In this document: positions 9,227 to 17,177 of the stretch, piece by piece
Numbering within the stretch: the stretch's first letter is position 1
Layout: each line of letters opens with the position of its first letter
Assembly (NCBI RefSeq): GCF_004053875.1
Contig: NZ_SBIP01000004.1
Location: 496,001-560,000, forward strand
DNA length: 64,000 nucleotides
Direction of reading: 5' to 3'
Source: Neorhizobium lilium
GTDB taxonomy: Bacteria; Pseudomonadota; Alphaproteobacteria; Rhizobiales; Rhizobiaceae
Notes under the pieces: generated by a model
Database searches by the model: none
The model's input: the letters and a program-made list of their open reading frames with translations, nothing else
Told to the model about the DNA's origin: nothing
Position numbers and translations under genes: made by a program

Positions 9227-10396
9227 TCAAGCAGCAGCCGCTCGAAGCGAATGGAGCGTGCCGTCGCTGTAGACGAACTGGCCGCTTCGGAAAGTGGCTC
9301 GAATACGGTGCACGTCGCCTTTCTCGACCACGACAAGATCAGCGCGCTGTCCGACAGCAATGGCGCCGCGATCATTCAGGCCGGCCGCCCGCGCCGCATT
9401 GGCAGTCGCCATGGCGACCGCTGCGGCCAAGCCACCCTCACTCACTTCGGCGAGCTTGAATATGCCCGGCACGAACGCGGCAGGATGATAATCCGCCGCA
9501 ATCACGGTCAGCAATCCCGCCTTCGCTGCATCGAGTGCGCTCAGATTGCCCGACATGGACTGGCCGCGCAGCGCGTTCGGCGCGCCCATCAATGTCCACA
9601 GACCCCGACGGCGGGCTTCTTCGGCGGCCGGTGCCGTCACCGGGAATTCGCTGATCGTGACACCGAGATCGAACATCTCAGCCACTTTTTCCGCGCTGTC
9701 ATCGTCATGGGAGGCGAGCGACAGGCCATGCTTGCGCGTCAGGGCGACGATTTCCTTCAATCTGGCATCGATATCGGGATTGTCGCGCATGGCGATCCGC
9801 TTGCGCACGATCTCGGCTGCCATCTCCTCGGAAATGGCGCGGCGCTCGGAAATGCTGGCGATATAGGCGGCAACATTGTTGTACTGGCCCTGACCCGGCG
9901 TGTGGTCGGTCAGCGAAACCATGTCGATTTCACCTGCTTCCAGCAGTCGCTCCAGCGCCGGTGCTGCACCGATATTGGTGATCTCGTAGCGGGCATGTAC
10001 GCGGTGATCGACGAGCAGATTGTCGCGCAACCTGTTGATGCCTTCGATGACGGCGGAGGTCGTTTCCAGGGAGCGGACATGGCCATAAACGCTCTCGGTG
10101 GCGAAGGAGACGGCGGCATAGGCGGTCGTCACGCCGGCGGCTGCCAGTTTCTTGTCGAGTTCGTGGATGCCGAAATCGATCGGCATCTGGGCATTGGGGC
10201 GCGGCGCGATCTCGCGCTCGATCATGTCGCCATGCAGATCTACGAAGCCCGGCATCAGCAGCCGCCCTCCGCCGTCCATGGCCGCATTCGCCACAGGCTC
10301 ATCGCGGATTTCGGCGATCTCGCCAGCCTCGATCCGCACCGATCCGTTCTCGACTACCTCGTCCGGCAAAACCAGGGTGAAATTGCTGAGCCACAT
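9227..10396 (-). CDS. phnM: PhnM-like alpha-D-ribose 1-methylphosphonate 5-triphosphate diphosphatase
   Basis: This 389-residue amidohydrolase-fold protein matches PhnM, which removes pyrophosphate from the C-P lyase intermediate. It has the metal-binding start of the fold (LMPGFVDLHGDMIE near residue 48), SLTDHTPGQGQY near 180 and LASHDDDS near 230, all typical of PhnM. Length is normal (about 380). No other C-P lyase gene (phnG-L) lies nearby, so it is an orphan here. It may serve a cluster elsewhere or act on another substrate. It converges on the PIN toxin gene, 9 bases away. Confidence 0.9.
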   Translation of the reverse strand: MWLSNFTLVLPDEVVENGSVRIEAGEIAEIRDEPVANAAMDGGGRLLMPGFVDLHGDMIEREIAPRPNAQMPIDFGIHELDKKLAAAGVTTAYAAVSFATESVYGHVRSLETTSAVIEGINRLRDNLLVDHRVHARYEITNIGAAPALERLLEAGEIDMVSLTDHTPGQGQYNNVAAYIASISERRAISEEMAAEIVRKRIAMRDNPDIDARLKEIVALTRKHGLSLASHDDDSAEKVAEMFDLGVTISEFPVTAPAAEEARRRGLWTLMGAPNALRGQSMSGNLSALDAAKAGLLTVIAADYHPAAFVPGIFKLAEVSEGGLAAAVAMATANAARAAGLNDRGAIAVGQRADLVVVEKGDVHRIRATFRSGQFVYSDGTLHSLRAAAA

Positions 10397-10491
10397 GGCC
10401 GTCTCCGTCCGCTTGAGGTGTTTTACGAGGGGCAGCGATTATGCTTCCATCGTGACAGTCCTATGACGCCCAGCCGTAGCCGTGGCAAAGG

Positions 10492-11085
10492 TTAGCCCGC
10501 CAAGCTATTGCGATTGATCACCGCCCATTGCAGGAGCATGATCGTCTTGCCATCGCAGATCTCGCCCCTCTCGATCATTGCAAGTGCGTCGTCCAGCGGC
10601 ACGTCAAGCACTTCGATATCCTCATGCTCTTCGGCCAGCCCGCCGCCCTGTTCCATCCGGTCGCTGAGATCGATCGGCGCATAGAAGAAGTGCACGATCT
10701 CGGTGATCGCGCCGGGCGACATGAAGGCCTTGAACAGGAGCCGGACGTCCCGCAGGCGGTAGCCGGTTTCCTCCATGGCTTCCCGGCGGATGGCTTCCTC
10801 CGGGTGATCTTCGTCCAGCATACCTGCCGGCACTTCCACCATCCAGGCTGGGTTGCCGGTGAGATAGGCTGGCAGTCGGAACTGCTTCACCAGCACGACA
10901 TTGCCGCGCCCGGCGTCGTAAAGCAGGATAGCTGCCGCCTCGCCCCGGTGGTAGATTTCCCGGTGCAGGCGGTGAACGTTGCCCTGCTGGTCGGCGTAAT
11001 CCAGTTCGTAACCGGAAAGCCGCGTCCAACCCTCCGACAGGGTTTCTTGCCTGACGATCTTTACCCGGCCGTTCGTATCCGTCAT
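10492..11085 (-). CDS. nudK: Nudix hydrolase, NudK-like nucleotide-sugar pyrophosphatase
   Basis: This 197-residue protein has a Nudix box of the NudK form: AGMLDEDHPEEAIRREAM followed by EETGY, near residues 90-112. NudK of E. coli splits GDP-mannose and related nucleotide sugars and has almost the same length. The N-terminal LHREIYHRGEAAAILLYD and the VLVKQFRLPAYL strand also fit. The ATG overlaps the stop of the upstream molybdopterin oxidoreductase (ATGA), so the two are translationally coupled. ADP-ribose pyrophosphatase is the main alternative. Confidence 0.85.
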   Translation of the reverse strand: MTDTNGRVKIVRQETLSEGWTRLSGYELDYADQQGNVHRLHREIYHRGEAAAILLYDAGRGNVVLVKQFRLPAYLTGNPAWMVEVPAGMLDEDHPEEAIRREAMEETGYRLRDVRLLFKAFMSPGAITEIVHFFYAPIDLSDRMEQGGGLAEEHEDIEVLDVPLDDALAMIERGEICDGKTIMLLQWAVINRNSLAG

Positions 11086-13220
11086 GCCATGTCCTTGCGC
11101 AGCCAAACCTTGTTGTCGTGGAAAGCCGCGCCGCCATAGGGCGCAACCGCGTCGGCGCCGGTCAGCACGTTGATGCCTTCGCCGTCCAGATGCTTGCTGT
11201 TCGGCCACAAACCTTCGGCGATCAGCACGCCCGGACGCGCACCCGAAACCAGCTTCGCATGAAGGCGAATCTCGCCGCGCGCATTGCCAAGCCGCACGAC
11301 GTCGCCATCGAGGATGCCCAGACGGGCGGCATCGGAGGGGTCGATCATTACGTTCGGGCGCCCCTCCCGCTCGTAGGAGCCCTTGGTTTCACTGAAGGAC
11401 GAGTTGAGGAAGCTGCGCGCAGGCGAGGTCGCGAGCCGGAACGGATGTTCCGCGTCGGCCAGCTCGATCACATCCACCTGATCCGGGAAGACCGGAAGCT
11501 GTGCGTAGGGACCCTGCGGCCCGACATTCTTCGGCGGCTTGTCCGGCGACGGGCCGTTTACCCAATCCGGGCTGAAGCGGAATTTGCCATCCGGATAGCC
11601 GAAGCCCTTGAGATAGTGAGCCGTCTCGAAATCAGGCTGCGCGTCGATCCAGCGATCGCGTTTCAGGTCCTCGTAGGAGCCCCAGCCACTCGCCTGCAGG
11701 ATCGTCTCGATATGCTGTCGCTCGTCGCGGCCGAAGCCCTGGAAGTGATCGACACCAAGGCGCTTTGCCAGTTCCTCGATGACGAAGAGGTTGGTGCGAA
11801 CGGTCGCCGGCGGCTCCACCAGTTTCGGCCCGAGCAGGATGTGCTGGTGTCCGCCACCGCGATAGAGATCGTCGTGTTCAAGGAACATGGTGGCCGGCAG
11901 CACGATATCGGCGACCTGCGCCGTATCCGTCATGAACTGCTCGTGGACGGCCACGAACAGGTCTTCGCGCATGAAACCCTGGCGAACGAGGCGCTGTTCG
12001 GGCGCAACGTTCATCGGGTTGGTATTCTGGATCAGAAGCGCCGTCACCGGGCCGCCGTGGCGCAGGGCCTCCGCATCGCTGGTCAGCACGCGACCAATCT
12101 GCGACTGGTCGAGCTGGCGGATGTCCGGATCGGCATAGGCCGCACCCATGAGTTCCGACTTGTTCAGCCGGTAGATCTCGCCATTGTTGTGGAAGGCGCC
12201 GCCGCCCTCATATTGCCAGGAACCAAGCACGGTCGCGACCGACAGCGCTGCGTGCATGGCGGCGGTGCCGTTGCGCTGGCGGGCAAAGCCGTATCCGAGG
12301 CGGAAGAAGGTCTTTTTCGTCGTGCCGACAAGCCTTGAGAAATCCTCGATCTCTGCGACGGACAAGCCCGTGATGGCGGAGGCCCATTCCGGCGTCTTCG
12401 TTCTCAGATGCGCTTCGAGCCCCGCCGGATCATCGGCATAAGCATCCATATAAGCCCGGTCGGCATAACCGTCGCGGAAGGCCACGTGCATGACCGCGCA
12501 GGCAAGTGCGGCATCCGTGCCGGGCTTCAGCACCAGCGCCAGATCCGCCTGCTTCATGGTCGGGTTGTCGTAGATATCGATGACGACGATTTTGGCGCCG
12601 CGCTCCTTGCGGGCCTTTATCGCGTGGGTCATGACGTTGACCTGGGTGGAGACCGCATTCGTGCCCCAGATCACCACGCAGTCGGACTTCGCCATTTCGC
12701 GCGGATCGGGACCGCGCAGGGCACCCGTGCCCATGACATAGCCGGTCCAGGCCATGTTGGTACAGATCGTACCGAAGAAGCCGGAATATTTCTTGGCGTG
12801 GCGCAGCCGCTCGATCGAGTCGCGCTGTACCTGCCCCATGGTGCCCGCGTAGAAATATGGCCAGACCGCCTCCGAGCCATGCCGCGCCTCGGCCTTTACG
12901 AAGGCGTCTGCAATCTCGTCCAGCGCTGCTTCCCAGGAAATCTCCTGCCAGGAGCCGCCGCCTTTGGGGCCGATCCTACGCTTTGGGACCATCAGCCGGT
13001 CGGGATGGTAGATCCGCTCACTATAGCGGGCCACCTTGGCGCAGATAACCTCTGCCGTGTATGTGTTGTCCGCAGACCCGCGCACTCGGCCGATGCGGCC
13101 GTCGGACGTCAGATCGACATCCAGCGCGCAGGCGGAGGGACAGTCGTGGGGACAGACCGTGTGGCCAATGGAATTGTGCCCAAGCGTCGACTGGGCGGTG
13201 ATTTTGGTCGCAACGTTCAT
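11082..13220 (-). CDS. Molybdopterin-dependent oxidoreductase with 4Fe-4S site
   Basis: This 712-residue protein belongs to the DMSO reductase superfamily. Near residue 22 the CPHDCPSAC pattern, with a fourth Cys in EVICAKVARY, would bind a 4Fe-4S cluster. NMAWTGYVMGTGALRGPD and IVVIDIYDNPTMKQADL belong to the molybdopterin-binding domains, and the C-terminal molydopterin dinucleotide-binding barrel begins near residue 600. No Tat signal is seen, so it should be cytoplasmic. The start MNVATK at 13220 avoids a weaker upstream one. The substrate is unknown, and no dedicated electron-transfer subunit is adjacent. Confidence 0.88.
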   Translation of the reverse strand: MNVATKITAQSTLGHNSIGHTVCPHDCPSACALDVDLTSDGRIGRVRGSADNTYTAEVICAKVARYSERIYHPDRLMVPKRRIGPKGGGSWQEISWEAALDEIADAFVKAEARHGSEAVWPYFYAGTMGQVQRDSIERLRHAKKYSGFFGTICTNMAWTGYVMGTGALRGPDPREMAKSDCVVIWGTNAVSTQVNVMTHAIKARKERGAKIVVIDIYDNPTMKQADLALVLKPGTDAALACAVMHVAFRDGYADRAYMDAYADDPAGLEAHLRTKTPEWASAITGLSVAEIEDFSRLVGTTKKTFFRLGYGFARQRNGTAAMHAALSVATVLGSWQYEGGGAFHNNGEIYRLNKSELMGAAYADPDIRQLDQSQIGRVLTSDAEALRHGGPVTALLIQNTNPMNVAPEQRLVRQGFMREDLFVAVHEQFMTDTAQVADIVLPATMFLEHDDLYRGGGHQHILLGPKLVEPPATVRTNLFVIEELAKRLGVDHFQGFGRDERQHIETILQASGWGSYEDLKRDRWIDAQPDFETAHYLKGFGYPDGKFRFSPDWVNGPSPDKPPKNVGPQGPYAQLPVFPDQVDVIELADAEHPFRLATSPARSFLNSSFSETKGSYEREGRPNVMIDPSDAARLGILDGDVVRLGNARGEIRLHAKLVSGARPGVLIAEGLWPNSKHLDGEGINVLTGADAVAPYGGAAFHDNKVWLRKDMA

Positions 13221-13296
13221 GGCTTTTCTATAGGACAAGCGGAGCCCGGCCAAAAGCGGCATTTGCAGCGCATCAATTTAATTCATCCGGGCCATA

Positions 13297-13565
13297 GAGC
13301 CTTTCAGGATTAAATGGAAACAGTGCTGTTGGCTCAGGCGGGAGCAGATGCGAGGAGAGCGGCGCGTGTCGTAGCCATAGCATACGGCCAAGCCGCTCGA
13401 CAAAGCGGATGCCCCGCCTTGAGCCAACCCGAAGGGCGGCATGATTTTCCGCCATTATCTTCGGCTTTCGTCTCGGACGTACCTAAGGTATGCCCGTCGC
13501 CGAAAGCCTCGATTCTGACGGAAAATCCCGGCCGCAGAATGGTTCCATTTAACCCTGAAAGGCTC
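13297..13565. repeat. 269-bp MITE-like element with nested inverted repeats
   Basis: The outer arms are a 23-bp inverted repeat with one mismatch (13297-13319 and 13543-13565; right arm begins TTCCATTTAACCC). Between them lie two further inverted-repeat pairs: TTGGCTC...GGCGGG at 13329-13342 with 13413-13427, and ATTTTCCGCC...CTTTCG at 13444-13470 with 13501-13526. Folded as one strand it would form a cloverleaf of two hairpins on a common stem. It fills most of the 354-bp gap between the oxidoreductase and rlmJ, and its right arm ends 9 bases before the rlmJ ATG. No target duplication is obvious. A RIME-like palindromic mobile element is the best guess. Confidence 0.7.
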
Positions 13566-13574
13566 CAGAGGCAC

Positions 13575-14444
13575 ATGAACTACCGGCACATCTATCATGC
13601 AGGCAATTTTGCCGACGTTCTCAAGCATGCGGTTCTCGCGCGGCTGATCCGCTATGCGCAGAACAAGGACAAGGCCTTCCGGGTGCTCGACACCCATGCC
13701 GGGATCGGGCTTTACGACTTGTCTTCCGAAGAAGCGCAGAAGACCGGCGAATGGCGCGACGGGATCGGCCGGCTGATCGAGGCTGAACTGCCGGCGCCGG
13801 TGGCGGAACTGCTGGCGCCTTATCTCGATGCGGTTCGCGAGCTGAACCCGAATGGCGGCGTGAGGCTCTACCCCGGATCGCCTAAGCTCGCCCGCATGCT
13901 GTTTCGCCCGCAGGACCGCCTGTCGGCCATGGAACTGCATCCGGACGACTATAACCGGCTGCACCGGCTGTTCGAGGGCGACTACCAGGTCCGCGCCACT
14001 GAGCTTGACGGCTGGCTTGCGCTTGGCGCTCACCTGCCGCCGAAGGAAAAGCGCGGCATCGTGCTGGTCGATCCTCCCTTCGAGGCGGAGGGGGAATATA
14101 GCAGGCTCGTCACGGGCTTCGCCACCGCCTATCGCAGGTTTCCCGGCGGCACCTACTGCCTTTGGTATCCAATCAAGAAGAACGCGCCGATCAAGGCCTT
14201 CCATGAAGAGCTGCAGGCGCTGCAGATCCCCAAAATGCTGTGCGCCGAGCTATCGGTGAAAAGCGACCGGGACGAGACCGGTCTTTCCGGCTCGGGCCTC
14301 GTCATCGTCAACCCGCCTTTCACGCTCAAGGCCGAGCTGCATACGCTTCTGCCTGTGCTGAAGACGATCATGACGCAAGACCGCTTTGCCTCGCACCGCG
14401 CCTTCTGGCTGACGGGAGAAAGCGTGCCGGACGAAACGGATTAG
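13575..14444 (+). CDS. rlmJ: 23S rRNA (adenine(2030)-N6)-methyltransferase
   Basis: This 289-residue protein matches RlmJ, which methylates A2030 of 23S rRNA using SAM. It starts MNYRHIYHAGNFADVLKHAV, the nearly invariant N terminus of the family, followed by the SAM-site region VLDTHAGIGLYDL and the catalytic VLVDPPFE near residue 163. The open frame extends upstream to 13314, but that part is the inverted-repeat element, so MNYRHI is the real start. The Shine-Dalgarno (GAAAGG) lies in the right arm of the element. Confidence 0.95.
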   Translation: MNYRHIYHAGNFADVLKHAVLARLIRYAQNKDKAFRVLDTHAGIGLYDLSSEEAQKTGEWRDGIGRLIEAELPAPVAELLAPYLDAVRELNPNGGVRLYPGSPKLARMLFRPQDRLSAMELHPDDYNRLHRLFEGDYQVRATELDGWLALGAHLPPKEKRGIVLVDPPFEAEGEYSRLVTGFATAYRRFPGGTYCLWYPIKKNAPIKAFHEELQALQIPKMLCAELSVKSDRDETGLSGSGLVIVNPPFTLKAELHTLLPVLKTIMTQDRFASHRAFWLTGESVPDETD

Positions 14445-14517
14445 GACAGGCAGCCTTGCCATCTTGACCGGTTCCGGCTTCCCGACCATGGTGCCCGCGC
14501 ATCGGAGGGGTAGAGCG

Positions 14518-15171
14518 ATGAAACAGTTTCTGACGGCAGTGATTCTGGCATGCCTTGCAACCTCGGCATCGGCGCAGGAGCGCCGCCAGCCACAGCAGCC
14601 GGGCGTATTCGATTTCTACGTGCTCGCTTTGTCCTGGTCGCCGAGCTTCTGCAGCAGCCAGCAGGCTGGCAAGAACGATCAGCAATGTGGTGTGAAGAAG
14701 GATTTCGGCTTCATCGTCCACGGTCTCTGGCCTCAGAATGAAAAGGGCTATCCTGTATTCTGCACGACGAAGGAAGAGAAGCGGGTCCCGACAGAGCTGG
14801 GGCGGCCGCTGTTCGACATCATGCCCTCCATGGGCCTGATCGGCAATGAATGGCGCAAGCACGGCACCTGCACCGGCCTCAACCAGCAAGACTATTTCGC
14901 ACTGGTGAGGAAGGCCTACCAGAAGGTCCGCATTCCGCAGGACTTCGCCCATAGCAAGGGTGTGCTGACGATTTCACCGGACCAGATCGAAGACAAGTTC
15001 GTCGCCGCCAATGCCGGCCTCAGCCGCACCGGCATGTCGACAAGCTGCAAGGGTCGCCAGTTTGCCGAAGTGCGCATCTGCCTGACCAAGGATTTGCAGT
15101 TCCGGGAATGCGCCGAAGTGGATGAGGACAGCTGCTCGGCCGAACAGGTCACCTTGCCGCCTGTGCGGTGA
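14518..15171 (+). CDS. Ribonuclease T2 family protein, secreted
   Basis: This 217-residue protein has a signal peptide (MKQFLTAVILACLATSASA, cut near residue 20). It carries both catalytic blocks of the T2 family: FIVHGLWPQNEKG (CAS I, with the active His) and NEWRKHGTCTG (CAS II, with Glu, Lys and His). It should be a periplasmic or exported endoribonuclease similar to RNase I. Several cysteines in the mature part could form disulfides. The chosen ATG follows GGAGGGGTAGAGCG. It is 19 bases upstream of a GST gene. Confidence 0.9.
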   Translation: MKQFLTAVILACLATSASAQERRQPQQPGVFDFYVLALSWSPSFCSSQQAGKNDQQCGVKKDFGFIVHGLWPQNEKGYPVFCTTKEEKRVPTELGRPLFDIMPSMGLIGNEWRKHGTCTGLNQQDYFALVRKAYQKVRIPQDFAHSKGVLTISPDQIEDKFVAANAGLSRTGMSTSCKGRQFAEVRICLTKDLQFRECAEVDEDSCSAEQVTLPPVR

Positions 15172-15190
15172 GACACTGAAGGATGACGTA

Positions 15191-15787
15191 ATGAAACTGC
15201 TCTATTCTCCCGCCTCCCCCTATTCCGCAAAGGTGCGGATGGCAGCGCGCCACCTCGGCATCGAGATTGCCGAGGTGAAGACCGACACCAATGCGGAGCC
15301 GCCCGAGTTGCTGGACAGCAATCCGCTCGGCAAGATCCCTGTGCTGATTCGAAAAAGTGAGCCTGCGATCTACGACAGCGTCGCGATCATGCACTATCTC
15401 GACCGGCTGTCGGGCGGAAAGCTCTATCCGAAAAGCCAGGACAAACGGACTCAGGCGGAAGTGCTTGAAGCGCTGTGCGACGGTATCACGGATTGCCTTT
15501 TGGCGATCGTCTACGAGCGCCGCACGCGACCTGAGGACAAGATCCACCAGCCCTGGATCGACAAGCAGTGGGACAAAGTCGTGCGCGGTCTCGACTATCT
15601 GGAAAAGAACTTGCCGAAGACGGGCAAGAAGCTGCATGGCGGGCATTTCGCGCTTGCAGCAACCATCGGCTATCTCGACCTGCGCTTCAACGGACAATGG
15701 GCGGAGGGCCGGCCCGAACTGGCCTCCTGGCCGGATGTCTTCGGCAAGCGGTTCAGCCATTACGCAACGATGAAATCCGCTGCCTAA
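15191..15787 (+). CDS. Glutathione S-transferase family protein
   Basis: This 198-residue protein has the thioredoxin-fold N terminus of GSTs: MKLLYSPASPYSAKVRMAA, with Ser residues near position 7-10 as possible glutathione contacts. It continues NPLGKIPVLI and the ESNAI-like EPAIYDSVAIMHYL near residue 60. The all-alpha C-terminal domain follows from about residue 90. Substrate is not predictable. It shares a bidirectional terminator with the beta-barrel gene that faces it. Confidence 0.9.
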   Translation: MKLLYSPASPYSAKVRMAARHLGIEIAEVKTDTNAEPPELLDSNPLGKIPVLIRKSEPAIYDSVAIMHYLDRLSGGKLYPKSQDKRTQAEVLEALCDGITDCLLAIVYERRTRPEDKIHQPWIDKQWDKVVRGLDYLEKNLPKTGKKLHGGHFALAATIGYLDLRFNGQWAEGRPELASWPDVFGKRFSHYATMKSAA

Positions 15788-15811
15788 CCCTAACCTTCTA
15801 CTTCACAAACG

Positions 15812-15843
15812 AAAAAAGCCCGAACCGAGGTCCGGGCTTTTTT
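15812..15843. terminator. Bidirectional intrinsic terminator
   Basis: The stem AAAGCCCG / CGGGC TTT is flanked by A6 on the left and T6 on the right, so it can stop both the GST transcript and the opposing beta-barrel transcript. Confidence 0.88.
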
Positions 15844-15861
15844 CATGAAGGCTTGGCAGCC

Positions 15862-16500
15862 TTAGAACTTCACGCCGATACCAACTTTGACGCTGTGATC
15901 GTCGAAGCCCTTCGAAACCGAACCGGAGTCGAGGCTGTAGCTGTCCTTGCCGAAATCGGTATAGCGATATTCGACACGGGCCGTGATGTTGCTGGTGACG
16001 AAGGCTTCTGCACCAACGCCGACGGTGTAGCCAACGGCAGTCTTGCTGTCGGAGGAGGTCGCGTCGGACAGCTTGTTATCCTGAGCAGCGATACCTGCAG
16101 TACCATAGATCAGGAAGGGGTTCATGTCGTAGCCGATGCGGCCGCGGACGGAGCCGTTCCACTTGGCCTTGGCATCATAGCCTTCGATCGTGTCGTTGCT
16201 GGTGCCGTTGTAGCCGACGTCCGCTTCGATACCATAAACGATCTGGCCAGACTGCCAGTTGTAGCCGGTGAAGGCGCCACCACCGAGGTTGCCGTCACGG
16301 TCGCCATAGCCACCGAACCGACCCCAATCATAGGCACCATAACCACCGAGGTAGAAGCCCTGCCAGTTAGAGACCGGAGCTGCTTCTTCAACAGCGGTCG
16401 GTGCTTCCGGGATCTGGCTTACGGCATCAGCGGCGTTGGCCGCGGAAAGCGCGATAAGGCTGGTAGCCGAGGCCATCAGAGTTGCGACGAGAATACGCAT
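15862..16500 (-). CDS. Outer-membrane beta-barrel protein (Omp25/RopB type)
   Basis: This 212-residue protein has a signal peptide (MRILVATLMAS... cut after AANA near residue 23) and a glycine- and aromatic-rich mature part. The strand pattern is typical of the eight-stranded Omp25/31 family of Rhizobiales: WQGFYLGGYGAYDW, FTGYNWQSGQIVYGIEAD, and VRGRIGYDMNPFLIYGTAG. It ends KVGIGVKF, with the terminal Phe needed for Bam-dependent insertion. AAAGGAG precedes the ATG. Expression is probably strong; the long upstream gap leaves room for regulation. Confidence 0.92.
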   Translation of the reverse strand: MRILVATLMASATSLIALSAANAADAVSQIPEAPTAVEEAAPVSNWQGFYLGGYGAYDWGRFGGYGDRDGNLGGGAFTGYNWQSGQIVYGIEADVGYNGTSNDTIEGYDAKAKWNGSVRGRIGYDMNPFLIYGTAGIAAQDNKLSDATSSDSKTAVGYTVGVGAEAFVTSNITARVEYRYTDFGKDSYSLDSGSVSKGFDDHSVKVGIGVKF

Positions 16501-17177
16501 ACAATTTTCTCCTTTTACTGCTGTGCCGGGAAAGACGTCGTGACAATCGCTTGACGACGGCTTTGTTCCCTGCCCGCTGAGGATGAATTTGGATGCCAAT
16601 TGAGGAATTGGAAGAGCCGAATTGTGAATTGATTGTGGCACTCAGACGGCTAAAATTCGATGTTGCTATGCGGCAACATGTATATCATTAACCCTAACAA
16701 AACTTAAATTCATGTATAGTTCGGCTAATCTTCCTTACATACTCATTAAACCGGAAGCACATACTCGTCAAGATGACTTGGCTGTGTGGCCGCAGCCGCG
16801 GCCACTTGGGATCAGGCACTTTCGTCACAAGCATAGATCAAGCATCTCTTTGGAGGGATAGGCTGCTCTCCAAGCAAACTCCGAACTGACGCTGCTTGCA
16901 GGTGGGATTTAGAGCCCCGAGGGATCAAATTTTTGCCTGATTTGGTCCCGGTATCCTCGGCTGTGCCATGTCCTGTCGTTTGTAAAAAGCAGATCAAGGA
17001 GGCCCTGCCCTCGTCGGGAAGCTTTCAAACCCTGCCCAAAATCACTATCTCTGCTGCCTCGAATATCGCGAGGATTCGCGAAAAAAATGCTTGGGCTCTG
17101 TGCCGAGCTCCAATATTTGGAGCCGCGACTGGAAGTCTTCTCGTTTTGAGCTTCCTGCCCGCGGCGGAGACGATGGA
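16501..17177. other. 677-bp intergenic region between the OMP gene and uvrC
   Basis: The part next to the beta-barrel gene (about 16620-16760) is markedly AT-rich for this genome and should hold its promoter. No open frame here looks like a real gene: the two minus-strand frames (16812-16997 and 16909-17277) lack start signals and recognisable motifs. A perfect 17-bp dyad, GCTCCAA-TAT-TTGGAGC, lies at 17107-17123, 54 bases before uvrC. No tRNA or known riboswitch could be identified by eye. Confidence 0.5.

Noticed and set aside
13314-13574. 87-codon N-terminal extension of rlmJ
   Set aside because: The conserved RlmJ N terminus begins at 13575, and the extension lies in the inverted-repeat element.
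17107-17123. SOS box for uvrC
   Set aside because: The dyad lacks the GTTC/GAAC spacing of the alphaproteobacterial LexA site.
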